A stretch of DNA of 64,000 bases from Nocardiopsis_C rhodophaea (GCF_039530945.1 NZ_BAAAPC010000006.1:223013-287012); one strand, 5' to 3'; shown: positions 9,191-19,731, numbered from the stretch's first letter. Translations and numbers: made by a program. Notes: generated by a model not told the origin, from the sequence alone.

Positions 9191-10483
9191 ATGTCGCACT
9201 CCCGCCCTGAGGGGTCCCACTCCACGTCGTCCTCTGATTCTTCGGCCGGGTCGGACTGGCGCGTCCGTGCCATCACCCCCGACGAACTCCCGGCGTTCCA
9301 CAGCATCCTCGGCGAGGCCCTGCTCGCCGGTGACCTCACCGAAGCCAGGAGCGAGCTCTACCGCGGCCTGATGGAATTCGACCGTAGCCTGGCCGCCTTC
9401 GACGGCTCCCAGATGGTCGGCACCAGCATCGCCCACTCGCTGGAGATGACGCTGCCGGGCGGGCCGCGGCCGGTCGCCGGGCTCTCCGCGGTCGGGGTGT
9501 GGCCCACCCACCGCCGCCGCGGCGTCCTCACCGCGCTCATGCGCCGCCAGCTCGCCGACATCCGGGAGCGCGGCGAGAACGTGGCCGCCCTCTTCGCCAG
9601 CGAGGGGGCGATCTACGGGCGGTTCGGCCACGGACCGGCTTCCCGGGCGTACGCGGTCACCGTCCCCACCCACGAGGTGAACCTGCGCCGCGACATCCCG
9701 CGCGACCCCGCCCTGCGCCTGCGGCTGACCACCCCCGGAGACGCCGCCAAGGAACTGGCCACCGTGCACCGAACCGCCGCGACGCATCGGGTGGGCGACT
9801 TCCAGCGCGACGAGCGCTGGTGGAAGGTGGTCCTAGCGGACGAGCCCGAACGGCGCGGCGGCGCCAGCGCCTACCGGTGCGCGATCGCCGAGGACGACGC
9901 GGGCCCGCTCGGCTACCTCCTGTACCGCATTGCCAACCGGTGGACCGACCACGGCACGCCCGACGGGCGGCTCGACGTCGCCGAACTGACCGCGACGGCA
10001 CCGGCGGCTCACGCCCTGCTCTGGGAGTACGCGCTCACCCGGGACCTGGTGTCAACGGTCAGAGCCGAGCTGGTCGCGCCGGACGACCCGCTGCTGCACC
10101 TGGTGACCGACCCCCAGCGCATCCACCGGCAGCTCACCAACGGACTGTGGATCCGGTTGGTCGACGTGGCCGCCGCCCTGGAGCAGCGCGGCTACGCCGC
10201 GCCGGTGGACGTCGTCCTAGAGGTGAGCGATACCACCGCACCGTGGAACGCCGGGCGGTGGCGGCTGACGGCCGACACCGAGGCCGCCCGGTGTACGGCG
10301 ACCGACGCCGAACCCGACATCCGGCTGAACGTCAGCTGGCTCGGCGCCGCCTACCTCGGCGGGACCGCCCTGGGGGCCTACCGCACGGCCGGACTCCTCA
10401 CCGAGGAGACCCCGGGCGCCGTCGACCGCCTCGACACCGCGCTGAGCCGATCGGAGCAGCCGTTCTGCGGGGTGATCTTCTAG
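9191..10483 (+). CDS. Eis-family GNAT N-acetyltransferase
   Basis: A 430-residue protein of the Eis architecture: an N-terminal GNAT domain, a second degenerate GNAT-like domain and a C-terminal sterol-carrier-like domain. The acetyl-CoA loop is the GVWPTHRRRGVLTAL stretch, and a conserved tyrosine lies in GAIYGRFGHG. The protein ends exactly in GVIF. In characterised Eis enzymes the C-terminal carboxylate and that tyrosine act in catalysis, so the ending fits a working enzyme. Known members acetylate aminoglycosides and protein lysines at several positions. ATG 9191 has AGGA 6 nt upstream. Confidence 0.88.
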   Translation: MSHSRPEGSHSTSSSDSSAGSDWRVRAITPDELPAFHSILGEALLAGDLTEARSELYRGLMEFDRSLAAFDGSQMVGTSIAHSLEMTLPGGPRPVAGLSAVGVWPTHRRRGVLTALMRRQLADIRERGENVAALFASEGAIYGRFGHGPASRAYAVTVPTHEVNLRRDIPRDPALRLRLTTPGDAAKELATVHRTAATHRVGDFQRDERWWKVVLADEPERRGGASAYRCAIAEDDAGPLGYLLYRIANRWTDHGTPDGRLDVAELTATAPAAHALLWEYALTRDLVSTVRAELVAPDDPLLHLVTDPQRIHRQLTNGLWIRLVDVAAALEQRGYAAPVDVVLEVSDTTAPWNAGRWRLTADTEAARCTATDAEPDIRLNVSWLGAAYLGGTALGAYRTAGLLTEETPGAVDRLDTALSRSEQPFCGVIF

Positions 10484-10595
10484 TATCCGCGCCCTGCGGG
10501 GGCTTTTCACCGGCGTCGGCGCGTATTACCGTCACGGGCAGGAGCGTGACCGGAAGAAACCTTCGAACCAGCTCGTGAAGCGGGGAGATCCGCAC

Positions 10596-10916
10596 ATGGC
10601 GCGCACGCACGTCACCCTGTCCGCGGCGATGCGGGCACGGGACGTGTCGCGTCCGCGCCCGGACCGCGACCCGCCTCCGGCGGAGGTCCTCCCGGACCAC
10701 GCGGACTCCGGCCCGGTCGGGGGCGACGGAGGGCACGAGGGACCCGCGCACCGGCAGCGCCGCGGATCCTTCGAGCCGCCCGCCGGATCCCCGCAATCTG
10801 CGACCGGGCCGGACCGTCCTCCCGCCCCCGCGGCGTTCGATCCCCTGCGCGTTCCCCCGCCGCCCAGACCGCGCAAACGCGGCCGCCGACGGCGCCGGTC
10901 GCGCCGTCGGCGGTGA
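10596..10916 (+). CDS. Small basic hypothetical protein
   Basis: A possible 106-residue protein. It begins MARTHVTLSAAMRARDVSRP, continues as a Pro/Gly/Asp-rich low-complexity stretch and ends in an arginine cluster KRGRRRRRSRRRR. ATG 10596 has GGGGAG 8 nt upstream, which is the main support. No domain is recognised; the Arg tail suggests nucleic-acid contact but this is a guess. It lies between the Eis-like gene and the convergent rpiB. The composition is also what random GC-rich DNA gives, so it may not be real. Confidence 0.5.
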   Translation: MARTHVTLSAAMRARDVSRPRPDRDPPPAEVLPDHADSGPVGGDGGHEGPAHRQRRGSFEPPAGSPQSATGPDRPPAPAAFDPLRVPPPPRPRKRGRRRRRSRRRR

Positions 10917-10973
10917 ACGACGGGGGCGTCATAGGGCCGGGCGCGCCGCACGGGCGACCGGCGGCGTGTCGCG

Positions 10974-11441
10974 CTACGGCAGCGGTGGCAGCTCGCCGGT
11001 CCGCTCGTATTCGGAGAGCATGGTGATACGGCGGGTGTGGCGCTCTTCCCCGCTGTAGGGCGTGGCCAGGAAGAGCTCGACGAGGCGGGTGGCCTCCTCC
11101 TGCGAGTGCATCCGGGCGCCAATGCTGATCACGTTGGCGTCGTTGTGCTCGCGCGCCAGCGTCGCGGTGGCGTCGCTCCACGCCAGCGCGGCGCGGACGC
11201 CCCTGACCTTGTTCGCGGCGATCTGCTCGCCGTTGCCCGAGCCGCCGATGACGATGCCGAGGGAGCCCGGGTCGGCGGCGACGCCCTCGGCAGCGCGCAG
11301 CACGAACGGCGGGTAGTCGTCCACCGCGTCGTAGACGGCCGGCCCGGCGTCCACCACTTCGTGTCCCCGCTCTTTCAGCCAGGAGACCAGGTGCTCTTTG
11401 AGTTCGAAGCCTGCATGATCGGATCCAAGGTATACACGCAC
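10974..11441 (-). CDS. rpiB: Ribose-5-phosphate isomerase B
   Basis: A 155-residue RpiB/LacAB-fold enzyme interconverting ribose-5-phosphate and ribulose-5-phosphate in the pentose phosphate pathway. It starts MRVYLGSDHAGFELKEHL. The active-site segment GIVIGGSGNGEQIAANK has Glu in place of the cysteine of the E. coli enzyme, the mycobacterial-type arrangement. Substrate-binding HNDANVISIGAR and C-terminal EERHTRRI are also present. Start GTG 11441 fits the conserved N terminus; no ribosome site is visible, so it may be leaderless. Downstream it converges on the small basic ORF. Confidence 0.93.
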   Translation of the reverse strand: MRVYLGSDHAGFELKEHLVSWLKERGHEVVDAGPAVYDAVDDYPPFVLRAAEGVAADPGSLGIVIGGSGNGEQIAANKVRGVRAALAWSDATATLAREHNDANVISIGARMHSQEEATRLVELFLATPYSGEERHTRRITMLSEYERTGELPPLP

Positions 11442-11544
11442 GGCACCAGTGTGGCAGGTCAGCGGGGTACACGTGCGCGCGGGAGGGGGCCGGGCCGACG
11501 TCAAGGATTCTCTCCGCCACGCTCCCCGGTGCGGTGGGCAGAGC

Positions 11545-11569
11545 GGCAGGGACACGCGGTGTCCCTGCC
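11545..11569. terminator. Perfect 11-bp hairpin upstream of rpiB
   Basis: GGCAGGGACAC (11545-11555) and GTGTCCCTGCC (11559-11569) form an 11-bp perfect stem with a 3-nt loop, followed on the plus strand by CTTT. It lies 104 bp upstream of the rpiB start in the 352-bp gap 11442-11793, which otherwise holds only the hairpin at 11704-11739. It may be a second terminator for the small gene at 11794, or an attenuator of rpiB. Confidence 0.5.
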
Positions 11570-11703
11570 CTTTGCTGGAGGTGATCACGGCGTTTGGCCG
11601 ACCGAAACGGGCCGAATCGAGGACGGCCGCCGTGATCGCCGCGCGGAAGTGGGACGCATCCGGCGTCGGCCGGCCGGGGAGCGCTGTCGATGGCCGTAAC
11701 GCG

Positions 11704-11739
11704 CAGTGCCCGCCTCCCGGTAACGGGAGGCGGGCACTG
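11704..11739 (-). terminator. Strong intrinsic terminator of the small membrane-protein gene
   Basis: CAGTGCCCGCCTCCCG (11704-11719) is perfectly complementary to 11724-11739, a 16-bp GC-rich stem with the 4-nt loop GTAA. It begins 55 bp past the stop codon of the minus-strand gene 11794-11946, which supports that gene being transcribed. Confidence 0.85.
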
Positions 11740-11793
11740 GGAGTCCGTTGGTCGGAGGCCTCGGCGCTGGCGTGCTCGCCGGTCGCCGGGTTC

Positions 11794-11946
11794 CTAGAAG
11801 CCGACGCCGGTGGCCGCGTGGGCGATGCTCAGCCCCATCGCCGCGAACAGGGCCATCGACCCGATCGCGGTGATGTTCGCGATGACCATGAACTTGACGT
11901 CCTTGCCCAGCGGGCTGGCCTTGGACTCCTGGGGCTTGCTGCTCAA
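11794..11946 (-). CDS. 50-residue single-pass membrane protein, TTG start
   Basis: A short minus-strand frame encodes 50 residues: MSSKPQESKASPLGKDV, then a hydrophobic helix (about residues 19-45, FMVIANITAIGSMALF and onward) ending ATGVGF. The TTG at 11946 has GAGGT 6 nt upstream, and a 16-bp terminator hairpin lies 55 bp after the TAG stop. Third-position GC is high throughout. These three signs together make it a credible gene despite its size. One transmembrane helix with a Lys/Ser-rich N terminus is all that can be said about function. It lies 117 bp downstream of the aldehyde dehydrogenase on the same strand and could be transcribed with it or alone. Confidence 0.72.
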   Translation of the reverse strand: MSSKPQESKASPLGKDVKFMVIANITAIGSMALFAAMGLSIAHAATGVGF

Positions 11947-12063
11947 TGTGCTACCTCGGCTGCTGAAGGACCTGACATTCCTTACCAGATCTTGCCATAG
12001 GCCGTGGTCAAAGCGGACATGACCCTCCTTTGGCCCGCCCCAGTCCCAGCCGTGCCGGGCGGC

Positions 12064-13485
<1,422 letters not shown>

Positions 13486-13562
13486 GCGATCCACCTTCCC
13501 CCATTACGGGCGGGTCATCCCGGCGGCGGCACAGTGCCGCCCCGGAAGATGACCCGCGCCGT

Positions 13563-13730
13563 TCAGCCCCAGTGCGGGGGACGGTCCTCCAGCAGCCGGG
13601 CGGTGTCGTCGTCAGTATCGGAGACGTACTCGCCCCACCCGGGACCGCGCTCGTCGCTGGTGGTGTCGGGCAGGATCTCCAGGGCGTCGTCGAACAGGTC
13701 GACCGGACGCTCGTCCTCGGGTGTGCTCAT
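13563..13730 (-). CDS. Small acidic hypothetical protein (55 aa)
   Basis: A 55-residue acidic frame, MSTPEDERPVDLFDDALEIL and on, ending RPPHWG. ATG 13730 is preceded by AAGGAAG 3 nt away, and codon use is typical of the neighbours. It contains many Asp/Glu and no membrane helix. Similar short acidic proteins are common next to metabolic genes in this group, but I cannot name a family. It lies between the DsbA-like gene and the aldehyde dehydrogenase, all on the minus strand. Confidence 0.6.
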   Translation of the reverse strand: MSTPEDERPVDLFDDALEILPDTTSDERGPGWGEYVSDTDDDTARLLEDRPPHWG

Positions 13731-13892
13731 TGTCTTCCTTCGTGCCTTCCGTGCTGTGCGGTGCCGCTGTCGGCGCGGGCGCCCGCCGTGTGCGGCGCCG
13801 ACGCCGCGCCGGGCGGACACCCCCCGTCCCACGAACGGGCCTCACCCCTCGGTGGTTCCGTGGTGGCCGGTATCGGTCCGCATGGACGCGTG

Positions 13893-14501
13893 TCAGTCGA
13901 AGATGGGGTCGCGCGTCCGGCTGCGCTTGAGCTCGAAGAAGCCGTCGGTCCCCGCGACCAGCAGGACACCGTCCCACAGTTTCCCGGCTTCTTCGCCCTT
14001 GGGAGCGGGCGACACGACGGGGCCGAAGAACGAGATCCCCTCGACCGAGATGACCGGGGTGCCGACCTCCTGGCCCACGCGGTCCATACCGTCGTGGTGC
14101 GACCGGCGGACGGCCTCATCGTAGTCCGGGGTGTCCATGGCGCCCATCAGGTCCTCGGGCAGCCCCACCTCGGCCAGGGCGTCCTTGATCGCCGCGTCGG
14201 ACCGGTCGTTCTTGAGGTGGAAGCGGGTGCCCAGCGCCGTGTAGAGGGGGCCCAGGACGTCGTTGCCGAACCGCTGTTCGGCCGCGATGGCGAGGCGGAC
14301 CGGTCTCCACGCGTCGCCCAGCATCTGCCTGTACTCGTCGGGGACCTCCTTGTCCTCGTTGAGCACCGACAGGCTCATCACGTGCCAGCGGGCCCGCACG
14401 GGGCGGATCCGCTCCACTTCCAGCAGCCACCGCGACGCCAGCCACGCCCACGGGCACACAGGGTCGAACCAGAAGTCCACTGGCGTCGGTTCCGTACTCA
14501 T
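13893..14501 (-). CDS. Rv2466c-like DsbA-family oxidoreductase, monothiol variant
   Basis: A 202-residue thioredoxin-fold protein with a DsbA-type helical insert. It matches the Rv2466c family along its length: FWFDPVCPWAW, HVMSLSVLNED, VGTPVISVEGISFFGPV, GEEAGKLWD and a terminal ELKRSRTRDP. Rv2466c is a mycothiol-linked nitroreductase with a CPWC centre; here the second cysteine is alanine (CPWA), leaving one redox thiol. That implies mycothiol-mixed-disulphide chemistry, not an internal disulphide. ATG 14501 has a perfect GGAGG 7 nt upstream. It is divergent from pepN. Confidence 0.87.
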   Translation of the reverse strand: MSTEPTPVDFWFDPVCPWAWLASRWLLEVERIRPVRARWHVMSLSVLNEDKEVPDEYRQMLGDAWRPVRLAIAAEQRFGNDVLGPLYTALGTRFHLKNDRSDAAIKDALAEVGLPEDLMGAMDTPDYDEAVRRSHHDGMDRVGQEVGTPVISVEGISFFGPVVSPAPKGEEAGKLWDGVLLVAGTDGFFELKRSRTRDPIFD

Positions 14502-14731
14502 CCGTATTCCTCCGTGAAAGTTCGGCCACGTGCCCGCCCGTCCCACGCGCTCGGACGCGCGATTCTCCTTTCCCCTCTCGCAACCCCGACTCCTGGTTCC
14601 GCATTCCGGGGACAGGCGTGGCAGGATCTAGGACGACGACAACTCAAGGGACGGCCCGCTGCACGCGGATCCGCGACGCGGGCGGTCATCATCTCCGGCC
14701 GGCGAAGACGGCGGCCGTGAAGGGAGTGAAC

Positions 14732-17278
14732 GTGGCGGGCAACCTGACACGCGACGAGGCACGTGAGCGCGCTCGGATCCTCGACGTGGCCTCGTATGAC
14801 GTGGAGCTCGACCTCACGACGGGCGAGGAGACCTTCCGGTCCGGCACCGTGGTGCGCTTCGACTGCTCTGAGCCGGGTGCCGAAACGTTCATCGACTTGG
14901 TCGCCCCGCAGGTGCGTTCCGTCGTGCTCAACGGGCGGGAACTGGACACCGCGACGGTGGTCCGGGACGGGCGCATCAGGCTGCCCGACCTGGCCGCCAC
15001 CAACGAGCTGCGGGTGGTCGCCGACGCCGCCTACATGCGCACGGGCGAGGGACTGCACCGGTTCGTCGACCCGGTCGACGCGAGCGTCTACCTGTACACG
15101 CAGTTCGAGACGTCCGACGCGCACCGCATGTACACCTGCTTCGACCAGCCCGACCTCAAGGCGAAGTTCGAGCTGACCGTGCTCGCCCCCGCCGACTTCG
15201 AGGTGGTTTCCAACAGCGCGCCCGACGTCGCGCGCGAGGTGGTCGAGGACAGCGCCGGCGGTCCGAAGACGCGCTGGCACTTCCCGGCGACCGAGCCGAT
15301 GTCCACCTACATCACCGCGCTGATCGCCGGCCCGTACCACGTGGTGCGCGACGAGCACGACGGCATCCCGCTGGGCGTCTACTGCCGGAAGTCCCTGGCC
15401 GAGCACCTCGACGCGGACGCGATCCTGGAGGTCACCAAGCAGGGCTTCGACTTCTACCACGGCCTGTTTGGCCTGCGGTACCCGTTCGGCAAGTACGACC
15501 AGCTGTTCGTGCCGGAGTTCAACGCGGGCGCCATGGAGAACGCGGGTGCGGTGACCTTCCTGGAGGACTACGTCTTCCGCTCCCGGGTCACCGACGCCCA
15601 CTACGAGCGCCGTGCCGAGACGATCCTGCACGAGATGGCGCACATGTGGTTCGGCGACCTCGTCACCATGCGCTGGTGGGACGACCTGTGGCTGAACGAG
15701 TCCTTCGCGACCTTCGCCAGCGTCTACTGCCAGGCCGAGGCCACCCGCTGGAAGGACGCCTGGACCACGTTCGCCAACGTGGAGAAGGCGTGGGCGCTGC
15801 GCCAGGACCAGCTGCCGTCGACCCACCCGATCGCCGCGGACATCCCGGATATGCAGGCGGTCGAGGTCAACTTCGACGGCATCACCTACGCCAAGGGCGC
15901 CTCGGTGCTCAAGCAGCTCGTGGCCTACGTCGGCGTGGACGCGTTCTTCGCCGGGGTCCGCGAGTACTTCAAGGAGCACGCCTGGGGCAACACCGAGCTG
16001 CGTGACCTGCTGGTGAAGCTGGAGGAGGCCTCAGGGCGGGACCTGGCCGCGTGGTCGCGCGAATGGCTGGAGACGGCGGGCGTGAACACCATGCGCCCGG
16101 AGTTCAGTGTGGACGAGGAGGGCGCCTTCACCTCCTTCACGGTGCTGCAGGAGGCCGCGCCCGACTACCCGACCCTGCGCTCCCACCGGCTGGCCATCGG
16201 CCTCTACGACCGCACCGACGCGGGCATCGTGCGCCGCCGCCGCGTCGAGCTCGACGTCTCTGGCGCCCGGACCGAGGTCCCGGACCTCGTCGGCGAGGTC
16301 CAGCCGGACCTGGTCCTGATCAACGACGACGACCTGACGTTCACCAAGATCCGCCTCGACGAGCGTTCGCTGCGCACCGTCGTGGAGGGCGTCGGGGAGA
16401 TCCAGGGGTCGCTGCCGCGTGCCCTGTGCTACTCGGCGGCCTGGGACATGGCCCGCGACGCCGAGATGGCGGCCCGCGACTATGTCGAGCTGGTCATCTC
16501 CGGTATCAGCGGGGTGAAGGACGTCTCCGTGGCGCAGACGCTGCTGCGGCAGGCGGTCGCGGCGCTGCACAGCTACGTCGCCCCGGAGTGGCGCGAGACC
16601 GGCTTCAACCGGCTCGCGGCGCGGCTGCGCGACCTGCTGACCTCGGCCGAGCCCGGGAGCGACCTGCAGCTGGCCTACACCCACGCGTTCGCCGACGCGG
16701 CCGTCGACAGCGAGCACCTCTCGCTGCTGAGCGGGCTGCTGGACGGCGCCATCACGGTCGAGGGCCTGACGATCGACACCGACCTGCGCTGGCGGCTGCT
16801 GCGCCGCCTGGTCGTCGGCGGCCAGGCCGGCGAGAAGGAGATCGCGGCCGAGCTGGAGGCCGACCCGACCGCGACGGGCGAGCGGCACGCGGCCGGGTGC
16901 CGCGCGGCGATCCCGACGCCCGACGCCAAGGCCGCGGCCTGGGAGCGGATCCAGTCCGCCACCGAGATGGCCAACGCGGAGTTCCGGGCGACCCTGAGCG
17001 GTTTCAACGAACCGGCGCACCGCGAGCTCTACCGGCCGTATGTGGACGCTTACTTCGGTCTGCTCGCCGAGGCGTGGAAGAACTGGACGGGTGAGTTCGC
17101 CCAGTCCTTCGCCGAGGGCGCCTACCCGGGCAACCTCATCGAGGAGGAGACGCTGCGCCGGACCGACGCCTACATCGAGAGCGAGGACCCCGCCCCCGCT
17201 CTGCGCCGCCTGCTGATCGAGGGCCGCGCCGGTGTCGGGCGCGCGCTGAAGGCGCAGCGCCGCGACGCCCAGAGCTAG
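14732..17278 (+). CDS. pepN: Aminopeptidase N (M1 zinc metallopeptidase)
   Basis: An 848-residue M1-family aminopeptidase. The exopeptidase motif GAMEN is at about residue 264 (NAGAMENAGAV). The zinc site HEMAHMWFGD is near 299, with the third ligand in WLNESFA 18 residues later. A long helical ERAP1-like C-terminal domain follows. It removes N-terminal residues from peptides in the cytoplasm. GTG 14732 has AGGGAG 5 nt upstream. The length and the motif set are those of the actinobacterial PepN group. It converges on malQ through the hairpin at 17332-17403. Confidence 0.95.
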   Translation: MAGNLTRDEARERARILDVASYDVELDLTTGEETFRSGTVVRFDCSEPGAETFIDLVAPQVRSVVLNGRELDTATVVRDGRIRLPDLAATNELRVVADAAYMRTGEGLHRFVDPVDASVYLYTQFETSDAHRMYTCFDQPDLKAKFELTVLAPADFEVVSNSAPDVAREVVEDSAGGPKTRWHFPATEPMSTYITALIAGPYHVVRDEHDGIPLGVYCRKSLAEHLDADAILEVTKQGFDFYHGLFGLRYPFGKYDQLFVPEFNAGAMENAGAVTFLEDYVFRSRVTDAHYERRAETILHEMAHMWFGDLVTMRWWDDLWLNESFATFASVYCQAEATRWKDAWTTFANVEKAWALRQDQLPSTHPIAADIPDMQAVEVNFDGITYAKGASVLKQLVAYVGVDAFFAGVREYFKEHAWGNTELRDLLVKLEEASGRDLAAWSREWLETAGVNTMRPEFSVDEEGAFTSFTVLQEAAPDYPTLRSHRLAIGLYDRTDAGIVRRRRVELDVSGARTEVPDLVGEVQPDLVLINDDDLTFTKIRLDERSLRTVVEGVGEIQGSLPRALCYSAAWDMARDAEMAARDYVELVISGISGVKDVSVAQTLLRQAVAALHSYVAPEWRETGFNRLAARLRDLLTSAEPGSDLQLAYTHAFADAAVDSEHLSLLSGLLDGAITVEGLTIDTDLRWRLLRRLVVGGQAGEKEIAAELEADPTATGERHAAGCRAAIPTPDAKAAAWERIQSATEMANAEFRATLSGFNEPAHRELYRPYVDAYFGLLAEAWKNWTGEFAQSFAEGAYPGNLIEEETLRRTDAYIESEDPAPALRRLLIEGRAGVGRALKAQRRDAQS

Positions 17279-17331
17279 GGGATCGATCGGAGCACACCTC
17301 CGATCCGCGTTCCACGGCTTTGGCGCCGCCC

Positions 17332-17403
17332 CCTCCGTTGGTCTCGGCGGTAGCGACGGAATACTCGCCGGATTTCCGTCGATATCGCCGAGGTCAACGG
17401 AGG
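17332..17403. repeat. 30-bp imperfect palindrome, bidirectional terminator and repeat copy 1
   Basis: Arms 17332-17361 and 17374-17403 pair at 26 of 30 positions with three further G-U pairs, around a 12-nt loop. It fills the gap between convergent pepN and malQ, a natural bidirectional terminator. One arm plus part of the loop recurs at 63842-63876 with about 31 of 35 matches, so it is a dispersed element and not just a local terminator. Confidence 0.8.
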
Positions 17404-17433
17404 GTCGGCGGTGCCGGCCGCCGTGCCGGGCGC

Positions 17434-19560
17434 TCAACTGCGCGGCGCGCACCAGTCCTCGGTGAGCGGGCGCAGGGCACGTCGGACCTGCGCGCACAGC
17501 TGGGGGTCGGCGATGAGTTCGTCGAGCAGGATCGGCTCGCCCTCGGCGCTGGTCAACGGGATGCGCCAGTTGGGGTACTCGGTGCTGGTGCCCGGCTGGT
17601 TCTGCATACGACGGTCGCCCACCACGTCCGTCAGCGCGATCCCGATCATCCGCGCCGGGGTGCGGGCGAGATAGGCGTGCAGGGCCACCACGACCTCCGC
17701 CGGGCAGGAGACCGGGTCGGTGTCGGACGCCAGCAGGCCGAGCTCGATGAGCATCGCCCGCCATACGGCCACCTGCTCCTCGGCGTCGGCGCGCTCCTCC
17801 TTGACCGGGCGGCGCAGCAGGCCGAGGCGGTCGCGCAGCTCGACGTGTTCGGCTGACAGGAACGAGGCCACGGGCGGCAGGTCGTGGGTGGCGACGGTCG
17901 CCAGGCACTCCGGCCGCCAGTCCTCGGGGCGGCGCGGGTTCCCCTTGGTGTCGCGCTCGAACCACAGCACCGACGTGCCCAGGATGCCGCGTTCGGCGAG
18001 GTGGTCCCGCACCCAGGGCTGCACCGTTCCGAGGTCTTCGCCGATCACCACCGAGTCGGTCTCCTTGGCGGTCAGGGCCAGGGCGCCCACCATGCCCTCG
18101 TGGTCGTAGCGGACGTAGGTGCCCTGGTCGGGCGAGGCCCCTTCCGGGACCCACCACAGCCGGAACAGGCCCATGACGTGATCGGCGCGGACGCCGCCGG
18201 CGTGGCGCATCGCCTGGCGGAGGACCTGCCGGAAGGGGGCGTAGCCCTGTTCGGCCAGGCGAACAGGGTGCCAGGGCGGCTGCGCCCAGTCCTGGCCCTG
18301 CTGGTTGAACGCGTCAGGGGGCGCGCCCACCGTGACGCCGGTGACGAGGGCGTCGCGATACATCCACGCGTCGGCCCCGCCGTCGCGCACGCCGATCGCC
18401 AGGTCGTGCACGATGCCGACGGACATGCCCGCGGCGCTCGCACCGGCCTGCGCGGCGGCCAGCTGGTCGTCGAGGATCCACTGCAGCCAGCGGTGGAACT
18501 CGATGTCGGGCCAGCGGCGCAGTGCCTCCTTGCCGACGGTGTGCGAGGTCACGTCGCGCAGCCGCTCCGGCCAGTCGCGGTAGTCGGAGCCGTACTGCTC
18601 GGCCAGGGCGCACCAGGTGGCGTACTCGACCAGGGAAGCGCCCTCGCGCTCCAGGAAGGCCTGGTACGCGGCTTCCCGGGCCGCGGTCCGGCGGACGTTG
18701 AACAGGGCGAGCAGGGCGGCGCGTTTGGCCTCCCAGACGCTGTCGCGGTCGAGGAGGTCGGCGGTGCGACCGCGTTCGCGCAGCGGGCGGGCGAGCCGTT
18801 GAATGCCCTCACGCTGGGCGGATTCGAGCCGCGTGTACTCCGGGATGTCCTCGATACGGATGTAGAGGGGGCTGGCGTAGCGGCGGCTGACCGGCAGGTA
18901 GGGCGAGGGTTCGATGGGCGGCCCCGGCTCGGTGGCATGCACCGGGTTGATGACGGTGAAATCGGCGCCCAGGTCGCGCGCGCTCCAGTCGGCGAGTTCG
19001 GCGAGGTCGCGCAGGTCCCCCATGGACCAGGAGGCGCGGGAGCGCAGCGAGTACAGCTGGACCATCAGGCCCCAGGCGCGCTGGTCGCGCAGGGCGGGCG
19101 GGAGCGCCAGCCGGTCGGGGACGACCAGCATCGGGGCGCTCTGGGTGACGGTGCCGTCGCGGCCGCCGTTCGCGGCGCCCGGGGCGCGTTCGGCGTGGAT
19201 CCGGTGGACGCCGAGCGGGAGCCCCGGATCAATCTCGGCGTGCTCGCCGCTGTCGAGCTCCACCCAGGTGCGGACGCCGTCGGGCCGCGGGAACCGTGGG
19301 AGGTGTCCCTCGCGGACGACGACCGCGGGGGGCAGCAGGCGGCGTTCTTGCACGGCCCAGTGCGCTTCGAGCGCGGCCCGCGGATCCGACACATCGACGC
19401 CGAGCGCGGTCAGGACGTGCCGGAGTGTGTCGACCCCGACGTGCACGCTCCGGCCACGCCAGTCCTCGTACACCGTCGCTACGCCGTGCTCCTCGGCCAA
19501 CCGGGCCAGCTCCGCATCCCTCACAAGAACTGATGATGCCCTACACGGCGCTTCTGTCAC
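17434..19560 (-). CDS. malQ: 4-alpha-glucanotransferase (amylomaltase, GH77)
   Basis: About 708 residues, the size of actinobacterial MalQ with its N-terminal beta-rich extension. The GH77 barrel is recognised from DFTVINPVHA, YLPVSRRYASPLYI, VGIVHDLAIGVR (nucleophile Asp region), RADHVMGLFRLWW, VIGEDLGTV (acid/base region) and TVATHDLPP. It transfers glucan segments between maltodextrins in glycogen and maltose metabolism. The start is uncertain: GTG 19560 or GTG 19524, neither with a ribosome site. No other maltose gene is adjacent. Confidence 0.92.
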   Translation of the reverse strand: MTEAPCRASSVLVRDAELARLAEEHGVATVYEDWRGRSVHVGVDTLRHVLTALGVDVSDPRAALEAHWAVQERRLLPPAVVVREGHLPRFPRPDGVRTWVELDSGEHAEIDPGLPLGVHRIHAERAPGAANGGRDGTVTQSAPMLVVPDRLALPPALRDQRAWGLMVQLYSLRSRASWSMGDLRDLAELADWSARDLGADFTVINPVHATEPGPPIEPSPYLPVSRRYASPLYIRIEDIPEYTRLESAQREGIQRLARPLRERGRTADLLDRDSVWEAKRAALLALFNVRRTAAREAAYQAFLEREGASLVEYATWCALAEQYGSDYRDWPERLRDVTSHTVGKEALRRWPDIEFHRWLQWILDDQLAAAQAGASAAGMSVGIVHDLAIGVRDGGADAWMYRDALVTGVTVGAPPDAFNQQGQDWAQPPWHPVRLAEQGYAPFRQVLRQAMRHAGGVRADHVMGLFRLWWVPEGASPDQGTYVRYDHEGMVGALALTAKETDSVVIGEDLGTVQPWVRDHLAERGILGTSVLWFERDTKGNPRRPEDWRPECLATVATHDLPPVASFLSAEHVELRDRLGLLRRPVKEERADAEEQVAVWRAMLIELGLLASDTDPVSCPAEVVVALHAYLARTPARMIGIALTDVVGDRRMQNQPGTSTEYPNWRIPLTSAEGEPILLDELIADPQLCAQVRRALRPLTEDWCAPRS

Positions 19561-19731
19561 GGCTTCGCCATACCCTGAACGCGCGTTCGGCCCGCCGGAA
19601 TGCGGCGCCGCGGCCCCTGTGGCCCTCCTGCCTCACCAGTTATCAAAACCTCGCTTTTCGGGGCGGATGGCCGAAACAGGTATGCGACCGGATATTCGAC
19701 CCATGATCCTGACAATGGTGTGCATAATCGG

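Noticed and set aside
16031..18157. A 708-codon open frame antisense to pepN and malQ
   Set aside because: It spans two convergent, clearly identified genes and has Arg/Pro/Gly shadow composition.
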